A stretch of DNA of 64,000 nucleotides from Alphaproteobacteria bacterium (GTDB taxonomy: Bacteria; Pseudomonadota; Alphaproteobacteria; Acetobacterales; Acetobacteraceae), in assembly GCA_020850755.1 (NCBI GenBank), contig JADZEB010000004.1:310001-374000 (forward strand). Direction: 5' to 3'. This document shows, piece after piece, positions 34,149 through 45,983 of the stretch. The position numbers and the translations under genes are program-made. The stretch's first letter is position 1. Each line of letters starts with the position of its first letter. The notes under the pieces are model-generated. The model saw only the letters and a list, made by a program, of their open reading frames with translations, did no database searches and had not been told where the DNA came from.

Positions 34149-35405
34149 TCATTGCGGCGGGATCGCGGCATGCGGGCGGTTCGTCATCCGGCTCAGCCGG
34201 GCTACGCCGACCAGCAGCAGCACCGAGATGCCGGCGAGCAGGTGCAACCCCGCATCGAACCCCCCGGTCAGGTCGTAGAGCAAGCCGAGCAGGATCGGGC
34301 CGGAGGCACCGCCGATCTCGGCGGCCGAGAAGAACAGGCCGCCGGCCGTGCCGGCATGCTTCTCGCCCACGCCTGGCATCTCGACCAGGAACAGCATCGC
34401 CACCGTCATCAGCGAGCTGCGCGCGATCCCTTGCAGCATCATGCCGACCAGCAGGACCGGGCCCGGGGCCGCATGCAGCATGACCGAGGCGAGCCCCGCG
34501 GCGGCACACAGTCCGCCCAGGATCGACAGCCGCCGATCGGGCGTTGCGAGGCGCGGGATCAGCAGCGAGCCGCCGATCCCGACCAGGGTCGGCACCGTCG
34601 CCCAGTATCCGGCCTGGACCTCGGTCATGCCACCGAAGCGCAGCAATTCGGGTAACCAGTTGCTCAGGCCATGGTTGAACATGAAGATGCCGACCGCCAT
34701 CACCAGGAGAAGCGGCACCCCGGGCAGGCGCAGCAGGGCGGCGATCACCTGCATCTGGGGCTGGCGCGCGGCCCCGGCCTGTTTGCGCTCCAGGCTGCGC
34801 GCGGTTGCATTGGAGGAGATGACGAGCCACACGAACCCGCCCAGGAACGCCACGGTGGCCCAGATCCGCAGCACCGCCCGCCAGTCGCTGCCGAGCAGCG
34901 GCATGAGCGTCGCATTGGTGAGCGACAGGGCCGCGATCGAACCGATTGCCGGGCCGGTGATGTAGATGCCCATGGCTAGGCCGCGCTCGCGCCCCGTGAA
35001 CCACTGGCTGACGACCTTGGGCGCGCCAGCAGAGACGATCGGTCCACCCAGTCCGAACACGCCGACAGCGAGGCAAAGCGTCCAGAAGCCGGTTGCGGTG
35101 CTGCGCAGGGCGCCGGAGGTCGCTACCAGCGCGGCACCGATGAACAGGGCACGACGCGGCCCGAGCCGGTCAAGCAGCGCGCCGCACGGCACCGCCGCGA
35201 CGATGTAGACGAGCTGCCAGACGCCCAGGACGCTGCCCATCGCCGTGTGGCTGAGGCCAAGCTCCCGCGTGATAGGCACCACCAGCGGGGCGAGGCCCAC
35301 GCTGGTCAGCCCGAAGCAGACATAGACCAGCCACACCCCGAACAACATCAGCCAACGGACGCTGGGCGGTCCGGCGGGGCGATCGCTTGGGTCCGGGGCG
35401 GGCAT
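34149..35405 (-). CDS. Major facilitator superfamily transporter
   Basis: About 418 residues with twelve predicted helices, first WLMLFGVWLVYVCFGLT. The family loop 2-3 motif reads GALLDRLGPRRALFIG and the central cytoplasmic loop is rich in basic residues. The subgroup resembles NarK/oxalate-formate-type (nitrate/nitrite or organic-acid) antiporters. ATG 35405 was chosen because it lies just before the first helix; the frame is open up to 35519 but that segment (from MPSAALSREMVSA) has no recognisable helix or strong ribosome site. It is divergent from the Lon-like gene. Substrate unknown. Confidence 0.88.
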   Translation of the reverse strand: MPAPDPSDRPAGPPSVRWLMLFGVWLVYVCFGLTSVGLAPLVVPITRELGLSHTAMGSVLGVWQLVYIVAAVPCGALLDRLGPRRALFIGAALVATSGALRSTATGFWTLCLAVGVFGLGGPIVSAGAPKVVSQWFTGRERGLAMGIYITGPAIGSIAALSLTNATLMPLLGSDWRAVLRIWATVAFLGGFVWLVISSNATARSLERKQAGAARQPQMQVIAALLRLPGVPLLLVMAVGIFMFNHGLSNWLPELLRFGGMTEVQAGYWATVPTLVGIGGSLLIPRLATPDRRLSILGGLCAAAGLASVMLHAAPGPVLLVGMMLQGIARSSLMTVAMLFLVEMPGVGEKHAGTAGGLFFSAAEIGGASGPILLGLLYDLTGGFDAGLHLLAGISVLLLVGVARLSRMTNRPHAAIPPQ

Positions 35406-35586
35406 GAGGCGCGAAGGCGTTTCGGCTGGCAGGAGTGCGGTGCGGACTTGCCCCGCATCCAAGCACGCGGCGAAAGATGCGGCGGACACCATCTCGCGCG
35501 ATAATGCCGCGCTTGGCAAGAGACCGGGTTATGCTGGCGCCGGCCGGCGCGGCATGCGCGGGTGAATCGCTCCAGGGAAGGGCCGA

Positions 35587-35600
35587 TTGACCCAGGTCAA
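35587..35600 (+). promoter_or_regulatory. FixK/FnrL-type palindrome
   Basis: TTGACCCAGGTCAA is a perfect inverted repeat that matches the TTGAY-N4-RTCAA consensus bound by FNR/FixK/FnrL proteins in alphaproteobacteria. Its centre is about 62 bp upstream of the Lon-like ATG at 35656, in the divergent gap with the MFS gene. That distance would suit an activating class II promoter with a transcription start near 35635. The -10 region is not obvious. Sequence match only; no expression data. Confidence 0.65.
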
Positions 35601-35655
35601 CACCCTGGCGGGCCGTCTGGCCCATGGGACACGTGGAGAGCAGGAGTTCCGATCG

Positions 35656-38100
35656 ATGGCCGACGCCGACTCCCCGACCGACAGCGCATACCGCGTCCCG
35701 GTGGACGAGCTGTATCGCCCCTGCGATCCGACCGGCTTGGCCGACGCGCTCCGCATCGCAGGCGCGCGCCTTCTTGGCGTCGGCCACGAACGCGCACGCG
35801 AAGCGATCGCGCTCGGGCTGAGTATGAGCCAGCCCGGCTGCAACATCTTCGCACTCGGTCCTCCGGGCGTCGGCAAGCAATCGCTGGTGACCTCCGTGCT
35901 GGACGCCGAGGCGTCGCGCCGGCCGCCACCTTCGGACTGGGTCTATGTCCAGGACTTCGCCGACGATGTCCGTCGCCCGCGGGCGATTTGCCTGCCCGCC
36001 GGGCGTGGCGCGCAGCTTCGCCGCGACATGGAGGCGCTGATCGAGGAGCTGATTTCGGCCATTCCCGCCGTGTTCGAGAGCGAGGACTACCGCGCCCGCC
36101 GGCAGATGATCGAGGACAAGTTCAAGAACCTCCAGGAGGACACCCTCGCCGCGGTGGAGAAGGAAGCCCGCAGCCGCGGCGTCGCCATCATCCGCCTGCC
36201 GATGGGCATGGCGCTGGCGCCCATCGCCAATGGCGAGGTGATCGCACCCGACGATTTCAACCGCCTTCCCGAAGCCGAGCAGGCCCGCTTCCGCACCGAA
36301 ATGAGCGCGGTGCAGGAAAAGCTCCAGGCCACGCTGCGCAAGGTGCCGCAATGGGAGAGCGAGCACCGCCAGGCCGTGCGCGACATCAACCGCGAGGTGG
36401 TGCGCTTCGCCATCTCGCACATGATGACAGAGCTGCGCGACCGCTATGCCGACATCAAGCCGATCGCCGAGCATCTGGCAAAGGTGGAGGCGGATCTGGT
36501 CGACAATGCCGAGCGACTGCTGTCGGCAGATCAAGGACCGCCCGAGCTGATGGGCGAGGCTGCCAGCGCGCAAAGCACGAAGCGCGCCGCATTCCGCCGC
36601 TACCAGGTGAACCTGCTGGTCGACCATTCGGGCGCAGCCTCAGCCCCGGTTGTGTGGGAGGACCACCCCACCCTCGCCAACCTGATCGGACGGATCGAGT
36701 ACCGCTCGCAGTTCGGCAGCCTGACGACCGACTTCACGCTGATCAAGCCGGGCGCCCTCCACCGCGCCAACGGCGGCTACCTGGTGCTCGATGCGCGCCG
36801 GGTCCTGACCCAGCCCATGGCCTGGGAGGAGCTGACGCGCACCCTGCGCGCCAAGCAGATCCGGATCCAGTCGATCGCCGAAGTGTCCGGGTTCCTGCCG
36901 CCAATCTCGCTCGAACCGGAGCCGGTCCCGCTCGACGTGAAGATTGTCCTCCTGGGCGACCGCCGGCTGTACTACCTGCTCGCGGCGCTTGACCCCGACT
37001 TCCCGGAACTGTTCAAGATCGCCGCCGATTTCGACGACAGCATGCCTCGCACTCCCGAGGCCGAGCGCGCGCTTGCCTCGGCACTCGGATCGATCGCAGC
37101 CGAGGGCAAGGGGCCGAGGCTTGGCGCCGGGGCGGCCGCCCGGTTGGTCGAGCATGCCGCACGCATGGCGGAGAATTCCGAACGTCTGGCCTGCGCGTTC
37201 GAGACGCTGTCCGACATCGTCTACGAGGCGGCCACCTACGCCGGGCAATCCGGCGCCGATGCGCTGGACGCTGCGCATGTCGAAGCCGCACTCGGCGCCC
37301 GCCAACGCCGCGCCGGGCGCGTTCCCGAGCGGATCCGCGAGGAGATGCTCCGCCGCTCGCTTCTGATCGATGTCGCCGGAACCCGCATCGGCCAGATGAA
37401 CGGCCTCACGGTGGCGCAGCTCGGCACCGAGGCCTTCGGCTGGCCGACACGCATAACGGCACGTATCCGCCTGGGCGGGGGCAAGGTGCTGGACATCGAG
37501 CGGGAGGTGGAAATGGGAGGCCCGATCCACTCGAAGGGCGTGATGATCCTGTCGGGCTTCCTCGGTGGGCGCTTCGCCTCGGACGGACCACTTGCCCTCA
37601 ATGCCAGCCTGGTGTTCGAGCAGAGCTATGGCGGGGTGGAGGGCGACAGTGCCTCGATGGCCGAACTGCTCGCCCTCCTGTCCGCAATTGCCGAGGTCCC
37701 GCTGCGCCAGGACATCGCCATGACCGGCTCGGTCAACCAGCATGGCGACATGCAGCCGATCGGCGGGGTCAACGAGAAGATCGAGGGCTTCTTCGACCTC
37801 TGCCAAGCGGCCGGGCTGAGTGGCACGCAGGGCGTGATCATCCCAAAGGCCAACCTCCGCAACCTGATGCTGCGCGCTGACGCGCGGGCTGCGGTGTCCG
37901 ACGGCAGGTTCCACATCTATGCCGCAAGCACCGCGGACGAGGCCGCCGCCCTGATGACAGGCCTGCCCGCAGGCGCCCGCGGTGCCGACGGGGCCTGGAC
38001 CGAGGGCAGCCTCAACAGCCGTGTCGCTGCAAGACTTGCCGCGCTGGCCGAACGCGCACGCAAGCTCAGCCACGGCTCTCGCCAGGACAACGTGTCATGA
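35656..38100 (+). CDS. Lon-like ATP-dependent serine protease (AAA+)
   Basis: An 814-residue Lon-family protease lacking the large N-terminal Lon domain, of the group found in many proteobacteria next to stress proteins. Walker A GPPGVGK is at residues 68-74 and the ANGGYLVLDARRVL Walker-B-like segment near 371-384. The protease domain has the catalytic Ser665 in EGDSASMAE and Lys708 in GGVNEKIEGF, the Ser-Lys dyad. The helical insertion ~130-290 is long and coiled-coil-like. ATG 35656 lies 9 nt after AGGAG; a TTG at 35587 falls inside the FixK palindrome and is rejected. It is coupled to the next gene by an ATGA overlap. Likely degrades damaged or specific proteins in the cytoplasm. Confidence 0.92.
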   Translation: MADADSPTDSAYRVPVDELYRPCDPTGLADALRIAGARLLGVGHERAREAIALGLSMSQPGCNIFALGPPGVGKQSLVTSVLDAEASRRPPPSDWVYVQDFADDVRRPRAICLPAGRGAQLRRDMEALIEELISAIPAVFESEDYRARRQMIEDKFKNLQEDTLAAVEKEARSRGVAIIRLPMGMALAPIANGEVIAPDDFNRLPEAEQARFRTEMSAVQEKLQATLRKVPQWESEHRQAVRDINREVVRFAISHMMTELRDRYADIKPIAEHLAKVEADLVDNAERLLSADQGPPELMGEAASAQSTKRAAFRRYQVNLLVDHSGAASAPVVWEDHPTLANLIGRIEYRSQFGSLTTDFTLIKPGALHRANGGYLVLDARRVLTQPMAWEELTRTLRAKQIRIQSIAEVSGFLPPISLEPEPVPLDVKIVLLGDRRLYYLLAALDPDFPELFKIAADFDDSMPRTPEAERALASALGSIAAEGKGPRLGAGAAARLVEHAARMAENSERLACAFETLSDIVYEAATYAGQSGADALDAAHVEAALGARQRRAGRVPERIREEMLRRSLLIDVAGTRIGQMNGLTVAQLGTEAFGWPTRITARIRLGGGKVLDIEREVEMGGPIHSKGVMILSGFLGGRFASDGPLALNASLVFEQSYGGVEGDSASMAELLALLSAIAEVPLRQDIAMTGSVNQHGDMQPIGGVNEKIEGFFDLCQAAGLSGTQGVIIPKANLRNLMLRADARAAVSDGRFHIYAASTADEAAALMTGLPAGARGADGAWTEGSLNSRVAARLAALAERARKLSHGSRQDNVS

Positions 38101-38816
38101 TCGAGAACGACCCCCGCCGGATCGAGCGACTGACCGTTGCCGCCGGCATGTCGCCGGGCGCGTCCGAAGCGATGGCGATCGGCGTGCGGCTGGCCGCCCG
38201 CCTCGGCGCGAGGCTGGAGGCACTGTTTGTCAAGGAGGGTGCGCTGGCGCGCCTGGCCGGCCTGTCGGTGGCGCGGCGGCTGCGCTTTCCCACCGGCGAG
38301 CCCGAGCTGATCGACGAGGCCGCGCTGAGCGCCGAATTCGCCGCCCAGGAGCGAATGCTGCGCACCGCGATCGCCGCGACGGCGCGCGAGGCCGGCGTCG
38401 AGTGGCAGTTCCAGCGCGTGCCTGACCAGTCTCCTTGCGAGGATTGCGAGCTTCTGGTGCTCGCGGCCAGCACGGTGGAACTCCGTTCGGCCGGCAGTGC
38501 TTTCGCGACGCTAGCGCATCGTGCCGCCGGCGTGCTGCTCCTGCCGCCACGACGGATCGCACGGCGCCCGCATGTGACGGGCCGGAGGCCGGAAGCCACG
38601 GCACAGGCCGCCACGCCCGCATCCCTGGCCGATGTCGTGCGTGCCGTGCTGGCCGAGTGGGGCCTGGAACCACGCCGCACGGAGCCGGGCGCACGCCCGA
38701 CAGGAGCGGGTGCCGCGGATGCGCCGTCCGCACCGGGCAAACTTGGCACCCTCACGGCGAAGGAACTCTCCGAGTTGCTCGACAGCCTGGGCGAACCCCT
38801 GCTGCTCACCCGGTAG
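38097..38816 (+). CDS. UspA-like universal stress protein, uncertain
   Basis: A 239-residue protein whose first ~150 residues look like a universal stress protein fold (LTVAAGMSPGASEAMAIGVR opening, LEALFVKEGAL strand, and a later GSAFATLAHRAAGVLLLPPR resembling the C-terminal strand). The usual GxxGxGS nucleotide loop is not clearly present, so nucleotide binding is doubtful. The C-terminal ~75 residues are Ala/Gly/Pro-rich with an acidic leucine helix (LTAKELSELLDSL). It overlaps the Lon-like gene by 4 nt (ATGA) and is probably its functional partner. It ends convergent with the ABC gene. Family identification is tentative. Confidence 0.6.
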   Translation: MIENDPRRIERLTVAAGMSPGASEAMAIGVRLAARLGARLEALFVKEGALARLAGLSVARRLRFPTGEPELIDEAALSAEFAAQERMLRTAIAATAREAGVEWQFQRVPDQSPCEDCELLVLAASTVELRSAGSAFATLAHRAAGVLLLPPRRIARRPHVTGRRPEATAQAATPASLADVVRAVLAEWGLEPRRTEPGARPTGAGAADAPSAPGKLGTLTAKELSELLDSLGEPLLLTR

Positions 38817-38819
38817 GCC

Positions 38820-38837
38820 GAGGGGTGGCGGCCCCTC
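38820..38837. terminator. Hairpin between convergent genes
   Basis: GAGGGG (38820-38825) pairs with CCCCTC (38832-38837) around a 6-nt TGGCGG loop. It is located in the 28-bp gap between the stop codons of the UspA-like gene and the ABC gene, where a bidirectional terminator would be expected. No U-tract on either side, so function is uncertain. Confidence 0.4.
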
Positions 38838-38844
38838 AGCGCGT

Positions 38845-40569
38845 CTAGATCTCACGCTCGACCAGTCGACCGATGCCATCGCCCGTCACCGTGATGGCAA
38901 GATGGCGCGCATGGAACGGCCGGATCGCCTCGCGGTGCGACACGCTGACAAAGGTGGTCTGAGGCAGCCGCGCGCGCATGAGGCGATAGAGCCGGACCTC
39001 GACCTCCTCCTCCATCTGGGCGAGGGCGTCGTCGATGAACAGCCATTCGGGGTGCTGCAGGATGGCTCGTCCGACCGCGATGCGCTGCTGCTCGCCCGGT
39101 GACAGTGTCTGCGCCCAGTTGGTGCCCTCACTGATCCGTTCAGCCAGGGAACCGAGGCCCACCGCATGCAGGACAGCCACAACGTCGCGATCGGCGAAAC
39201 GCTCGGGTGGCTCCGGATAGGTCAATATTGCCTTGAGGCTGCCCATCGGCATGTAGGGCTGCTGCGGCAGGAACATCACATGGGCGTTCGCCGGCAGGAA
39301 GATGCGTCCGGTGCCGAACGGCCAGACGCCCGCGATGGCGCGGAACAGCATGCTTTTCCCGCTTCCTGAAGGCCCGGTGATCAGCACCGATTCATGCTGG
39401 CGTAGCACAATGTCGACCGGGCCCAGCACCCTCGCGCCATCCGGACGCTTCAGGGTGACGACGGAAAGCCTGATCTGCTCGGGCGCGCCTTCGTCCCACT
39501 CGATGCCGCCATTGGCCGCCTGGGCCGAGAGGATGGCCTGGCGGAATCCGGTCAAGCGATCGACTGTCGCCTTCCAGTCCGCGAGGCGCGCATAGCTGTC
39601 GACGAACCAGGACAGGGCGCCCTGGACGTGGGTGAAGGCGCCAGATGCCTGGACGAGGCTGCCAAGCGATACCAGCCCCGCGAAATAGGCGGGAGAGGCG
39701 ACCAGGAACGGGAACACATAGGCCGCCTGTGCGAAGCCCGTGGTGAACCAGGTCAGCCGCTTCTGCTGTTCCATGATCGCGCGCCAGTTGCCCGCGAGCC
39801 ACGAGAAGCGTCCGCGCAGATCCGATCGCTCGCCCGCCTCGCCACCGGACAGGGCGACGCCCTCCGTGTTCTCGCGCAGGCGCACGAGGGCGAAGCGGAA
39901 GTCGGCCTCGGCGCGCTGCTGCATGAAATTGAGCGCGACCAGCGGCTTGCCGACGCGATGGGCGATTGCCGTCCCGATCACCGAATAGACCAGCGCGATC
40001 CAGACGAGATAACCCGGCACGCGGATCCGGCTCCCGAACCAGGGAATCACGATCGCGTTCGACAAGGCCCACAGGATGCCGATGAAGGAGACCAGCGAGA
40101 CAATCGCGCTGAGTAGGCCGAGACCGAGCGCGAGGGTTTCGTTGACGAACAGCCGGAGATCCTCCGACAGGCGCTGGTCGGGGTTGTCCGTTCCGCGGTC
40201 GAGAAGGTGCATGCGGTAATAGATGCGCCGGCCGGTCCAGTCCTGGAGCAGGCGATCGGTCTGCCACTGCCGCCACTCGATCTGCAGCATCTGGTTGAAG
40301 TAGAGCGCATAGACCGTCGCCACCGCCCAGCCCGCGGCAATTGCAGCGAAATAGCCGAGCTGGAGCAGGAAGGCGTCCCAGTCGCGCACGTCAAGCGCAT
40401 TGAAGAAGGCCGCCTGCCATCGGTTTATCAGCACGCTCAGCCCTACCAGGGCGAGTTGCAGAATCACCACGGCCGACAGCAATGCACGTGCGCGCCATCG
40501 CTTCTCGGAGAACCAGTATGGCCGCGCGAGCCCCCACAGGGCCCTCAGGAAAGGCGATGGTCTCAGCAT
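38845..40569 (-). CDS. SbmA/YddA-type ABC transporter (fused permease-ATPase)
   Basis: A 574-residue half-transporter of the ABC subfamily D / SbmA-BacA-YddA group. An N-terminal membrane domain of about six helices covers residues ~27-320, with the family EEA-like region NPDQRLSEDLRLFVNETL near 140-157. The ATPase follows: Walker A GPSGSGKS, signature LSPGEQQRIA. Walker B reads WLFIDDALAQMEEEVE, with Asp in place of the catalytic Glu and an atypical D-loop. AGGGG lies 8 nt before the ATG. It shares a minus-strand run with the P-type ATPase (34 bp gap). Related proteins import peptides or vitamins or export lipids. Possible transporter with reduced ATPase activity. Confidence 0.88.
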   Translation of the reverse strand: MLRPSPFLRALWGLARPYWFSEKRWRARALLSAVVILQLALVGLSVLINRWQAAFFNALDVRDWDAFLLQLGYFAAIAAGWAVATVYALYFNQMLQIEWRQWQTDRLLQDWTGRRIYYRMHLLDRGTDNPDQRLSEDLRLFVNETLALGLGLLSAIVSLVSFIGILWALSNAIVIPWFGSRIRVPGYLVWIALVYSVIGTAIAHRVGKPLVALNFMQQRAEADFRFALVRLRENTEGVALSGGEAGERSDLRGRFSWLAGNWRAIMEQQKRLTWFTTGFAQAAYVFPFLVASPAYFAGLVSLGSLVQASGAFTHVQGALSWFVDSYARLADWKATVDRLTGFRQAILSAQAANGGIEWDEGAPEQIRLSVVTLKRPDGARVLGPVDIVLRQHESVLITGPSGSGKSMLFRAIAGVWPFGTGRIFLPANAHVMFLPQQPYMPMGSLKAILTYPEPPERFADRDVVAVLHAVGLGSLAERISEGTNWAQTLSPGEQQRIAVGRAILQHPEWLFIDDALAQMEEEVEVRLYRLMRARLPQTTFVSVSHREAIRPFHARHLAITVTGDGIGRLVEREI

Positions 40570-40603
40570 CGGGAGCCCCTTTCCCGCCGGGCATGGCGGG
40601 TGG

Positions 40604-43168
<2,565 letters not shown>

Positions 43169-43304
43169 TTGCCGGGCTCAGGGATCTGCGTGTGACAGTA
43201 CCGGAATGCTAAGCGCCAGCCTCCGGTACGTGCCGACGCCGGAAAGCAGGCTAGCGCAGGTCTCCATTGCATCCCTTGTTCTGGCGCAAACCGGCACCCC
43301 GGCG

Positions 43305-44540
43305 CTACCCGGCCAGCTTGCGGCTGACCTCGAGCGCCAGGAAGGCCACGCTCAACAGCAGACCAAGAGCCGGGACCAGACCGCGGCGGCCCGCGCCCGA
43401 CCCCGCGTCGCGCCGCTCCAGCACCAGAAGTGCAGCGTTGGCGAAGGCGAATACCAGAAGAATGACGGCGGTGGTGGCCTCGGCCAAGGTCTCGATCGGC
43501 ACGAGGGCCCCGAGCGCCGTGACTATCGCCGCGACGAGCAGTGTCGCCGGCACGGGGGTCTGGGTGCGCGGGTGGACATAAGCAAGCGATGCGCAAAGCC
43601 GGTGATCGCGGGCGATTCCGAACAGGATGCGCGACGCCTTGATCGTCTGCACAAGAGCCCCATTCAGCGTGGCGACCACGCCGGCGGCGGCAACCGTCTG
43701 CCCGCCACGGCCGAGAACCGTTTCGAGCACAAGCGCGAGCGGCGCCGGGCTCGATGCCAGGGCCGGCAGCGGCACGCTCGCAACCGCTACCGATCCCACC
43801 GCCACATAGATGATTGCTGCAAGGGTCAGGCTGGCCATCATCGCACGCGGCATGGTGCGCGGGGAATCGTGGACCTCTTCGGACAGATAGACCATGTCCT
43901 CGAAGCCGAGCAGCGCGAAGAACGCAAGGCTCGCCGCGCCAACGATGCCCCAGAAACTGCCAATGGCGGGCATGGGCGGGACCAGGCTCTCGGCCGCGAC
44001 TGAGCCCGCGCCAAGGGCCGAGATCACCAGCAGCGTGCCCACCTCCAGCACCGAGATCGCCGCAGCCGCCACCGCCGACTCCTTGATGCCGATCAGGGCG
44101 ATCCCCTGCACCGGCACCGACAGCAGGACGACCAGGAGCGGCCTCGACAGACCGATGAAGTGCGAGGCGTATCCCGCCGCACCGGAGAGAATCGCCGCCG
44201 CCGCGACCACGCCCGCAGCCGCCGCCAGCCAGCCCACGGTAACGCTGAGCCAGCGCCGGCCGAAGGCAGCATGGACATAGGCGACCTCGCCGCTGGCCTT
44301 GGGCAGGCGCGCGGCCAGTCGGGCAAAGGAAACCGCGGTCGGCACCACCAACAGGAGCGCGGCCAGGAATGCCAAGGCGACATGGCCATCGGCCCGTGCC
44401 GCGACCTTGCCCAGGAGGGCGAAGATCCCCGCTCCAACGGTGGTGCCGATGCCGTAGAGTGTCAGCAAGGGCAGACCGACACTGCGCCGCAGGATCGCGC
44501 CGGTGGTCGCACCGGGTCCCGCAAGCGGCATGGTCGTCAT
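43305..44540 (-). CDS. APC superfamily amino-acid/polyamine permease
   Basis: About 411 residues with eleven to twelve hydrophobic helices. The APC fold starts VGLPLLTLYGIGTTVGAGIFAL, the Gly-rich unwound helix 1 motif. The loop GFEDMVYLSEEVHDSPRTMP is the characteristic segment after helix 6. Family members exchange or import amino acids or polyamines. ATG 44540 is chosen with GGAG 12 nt upstream; ATG 44591 is in frame but would overlap the divergent GTPase gene start. Substrate unknown. Separated by 136 bp from the P-type ATPase start. Confidence 0.88.
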   Translation of the reverse strand: MTTMPLAGPGATTGAILRRSVGLPLLTLYGIGTTVGAGIFALLGKVAARADGHVALAFLAALLLVVPTAVSFARLAARLPKASGEVAYVHAAFGRRWLSVTVGWLAAAAGVVAAAAILSGAAGYASHFIGLSRPLLVVLLSVPVQGIALIGIKESAVAAAAISVLEVGTLLVISALGAGSVAAESLVPPMPAIGSFWGIVGAASLAFFALLGFEDMVYLSEEVHDSPRTMPRAMMASLTLAAIIYVAVGSVAVASVPLPALASSPAPLALVLETVLGRGGQTVAAAGVVATLNGALVQTIKASRILFGIARDHRLCASLAYVHPRTQTPVPATLLVAAIVTALGALVPIETLAEATTAVILLVFAFANAALLVLERRDAGSGAGRRGLVPALGLLLSVAFLALEVSRKLAG

Positions 44541-44568
44541 GGTTGTCCGGCGCTCCAGGGAGGGACCG

Positions 44569-45900
44569 TTGGCACGAGTTCGTACTGTCATAATGGGGGC
44601 CGCCGGCCGCGACTTCCATGTGTTTAATACGACCTACCGCGAGGACCCGTCCTGCGAGGTGGTGGCGTTCACCGCCGCGCAGATACCGGGCATCGCCGGA
44701 CGCCGCTACCCGGCGGGGCTGGCCGGTCCGTTCTATCCCGACGGCATCCCGATCCTGCCAGAAGCCGACCTGTCCGGCATCATCGCGCGACAGCAGGTGC
44801 GGCGGGTCGTGTTCGCCTACAGCGACGTCGCCCACGAGGCGGTGATGCATGCCGCCTCGCGCGCTCTTGCCGCAGGTGCCGATTTCGTGGTCCATGGCCC
44901 CGGGCAGACCATGCTCGCCTCCCGCCATCCGGTGGTCGCGCTCAGCGCCGTGCGCACCGGCTGCGGCAAGTCGCCTGCATCGCGCTGGCTGGTGGCGCGG
45001 CTGCGCGCGCTTGGGTTCCGCCCGGCGGTGATCCGCCACCCGATGCCCTATGGCAATCTCGCCAGGCAGGCGGCGCAGCGATTCGCCACCCCGGCCGATC
45101 TCGACGCCGCCGACTGCACGATCGAGGAGCGCGAGGAATACGCCCCGCACCTGGCCGAGGGCACGACCGTGTTCGCCGGCGTCGACACCGCCCGGGTCCT
45201 GGCCCGCGCCGAGGCCGAGAGCGACCTGATCCTGTGGGAGGGCGGCAACAACGACTTCCCCTTCCTGCGCCCCGACCTGCACGTCGTCCTGGCCGACGCC
45301 CTGCGCCCGGGCCATGAGAGCGCCTACCATCCCGGCGAGACGGTGTTCCGCATGGCCGACGCGATCGTGCTGGCCAAGGCCAATGCCGCACCACCGGAGG
45401 CCATTGCCGAGATCGAGGCCGCTGCCGCCGAGATGAACCCGCGCGCCGCCCTTTCGCACGGCGCCCTGGTGGCGAGCCTCGACCGGCCCGAGCGGGTGCA
45501 CGGCAAACGCGTGCTGGTGATCGAGGACGGGCCCACCACCACCCATGGCGGGCGGCCGCACGGAGCCGGCTACGCCGCCGCGCAGGCGGCCGGCGCGGCG
45601 GAAATCGTCGATCCCCGCCCCTACCTCACCCCCGCCATTGCCGAGGTCTTCGCCGCCTATCCCGGCATCGGGCCGGTGCTGCCGGCGATGGGCTACGATT
45701 CGCAGCAGCTTGCCGCCCTGAAGGCGACCATCGCCGCGGTGCCCTGCGACGCCGTGGTCGTGGCCACCCCGAGCGACCTTGCCGCCCTGGTCGCGATCCC
45801 GCAGCCGGTGGTGCGCTGCACCTACGCCTTCGAGGATATCGGCGGGCGGCTTGCGGCTTGGCTCGATCGGGCGGTCTCCGCCATCCGCCACGCGCGATAA
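44569..45900 (+). CDS. Cyclic 2,3-diphosphoglycerate synthetase-like P-loop GTPase
   Basis: A 443-residue protein related to cyclic 2,3-diphosphoglycerate synthetase and its bacterial GTPase-like homologues. N-terminal IMGAAGRDFHVFNTTYRED (8-26) is the family signature; the P-loop SAVRTGCGKS lies at residues 126-135. The start is TTG 44569: AGGGAGGG lies 4 nt upstream and the resulting MARVRTVIMG keeps the first beta strand, which the ATG at 44593 would cut. In methanogens the family makes a thermoprotectant; bacterial function is unsettled. It leads a plus-strand run with the ThDP enzyme and TctCBA transporter. Confidence 0.85.
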   Translation: MARVRTVIMGAAGRDFHVFNTTYREDPSCEVVAFTAAQIPGIAGRRYPAGLAGPFYPDGIPILPEADLSGIIARQQVRRVVFAYSDVAHEAVMHAASRALAAGADFVVHGPGQTMLASRHPVVALSAVRTGCGKSPASRWLVARLRALGFRPAVIRHPMPYGNLARQAAQRFATPADLDAADCTIEEREEYAPHLAEGTTVFAGVDTARVLARAEAESDLILWEGGNNDFPFLRPDLHVVLADALRPGHESAYHPGETVFRMADAIVLAKANAAPPEAIAEIEAAAAEMNPRAALSHGALVASLDRPERVHGKRVLVIEDGPTTTHGGRPHGAGYAAAQAAGAAEIVDPRPYLTPAIAEVFAAYPGIGPVLPAMGYDSQQLAALKATIAAVPCDAVVVATPSDLAALVAIPQPVVRCTYAFEDIGGRLAAWLDRAVSAIRHAR

Positions 45901-45909
45901 CGGCACCCC

Positions 45910-45926
45910 GCCCGCGTACGGCGGGC
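45910..45926 (+). terminator. Weak hairpin after the GTPase-like gene
   Basis: GCCCGC (45910-45915) pairs with GCGGGC (45921-45926) around the loop GTACG, followed by ATTCTC. It lies 9 nt after the GTPase stop and 57 nt before the ThDP-enzyme start. It could attenuate read-through rather than stop it. Confidence 0.3.
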
Positions 45927-45983
45927 ATTCTCAGACAAGGCCGGCCGCCCTACAGTCCGCGTCGCAAGGCAGGAGACATGCGC

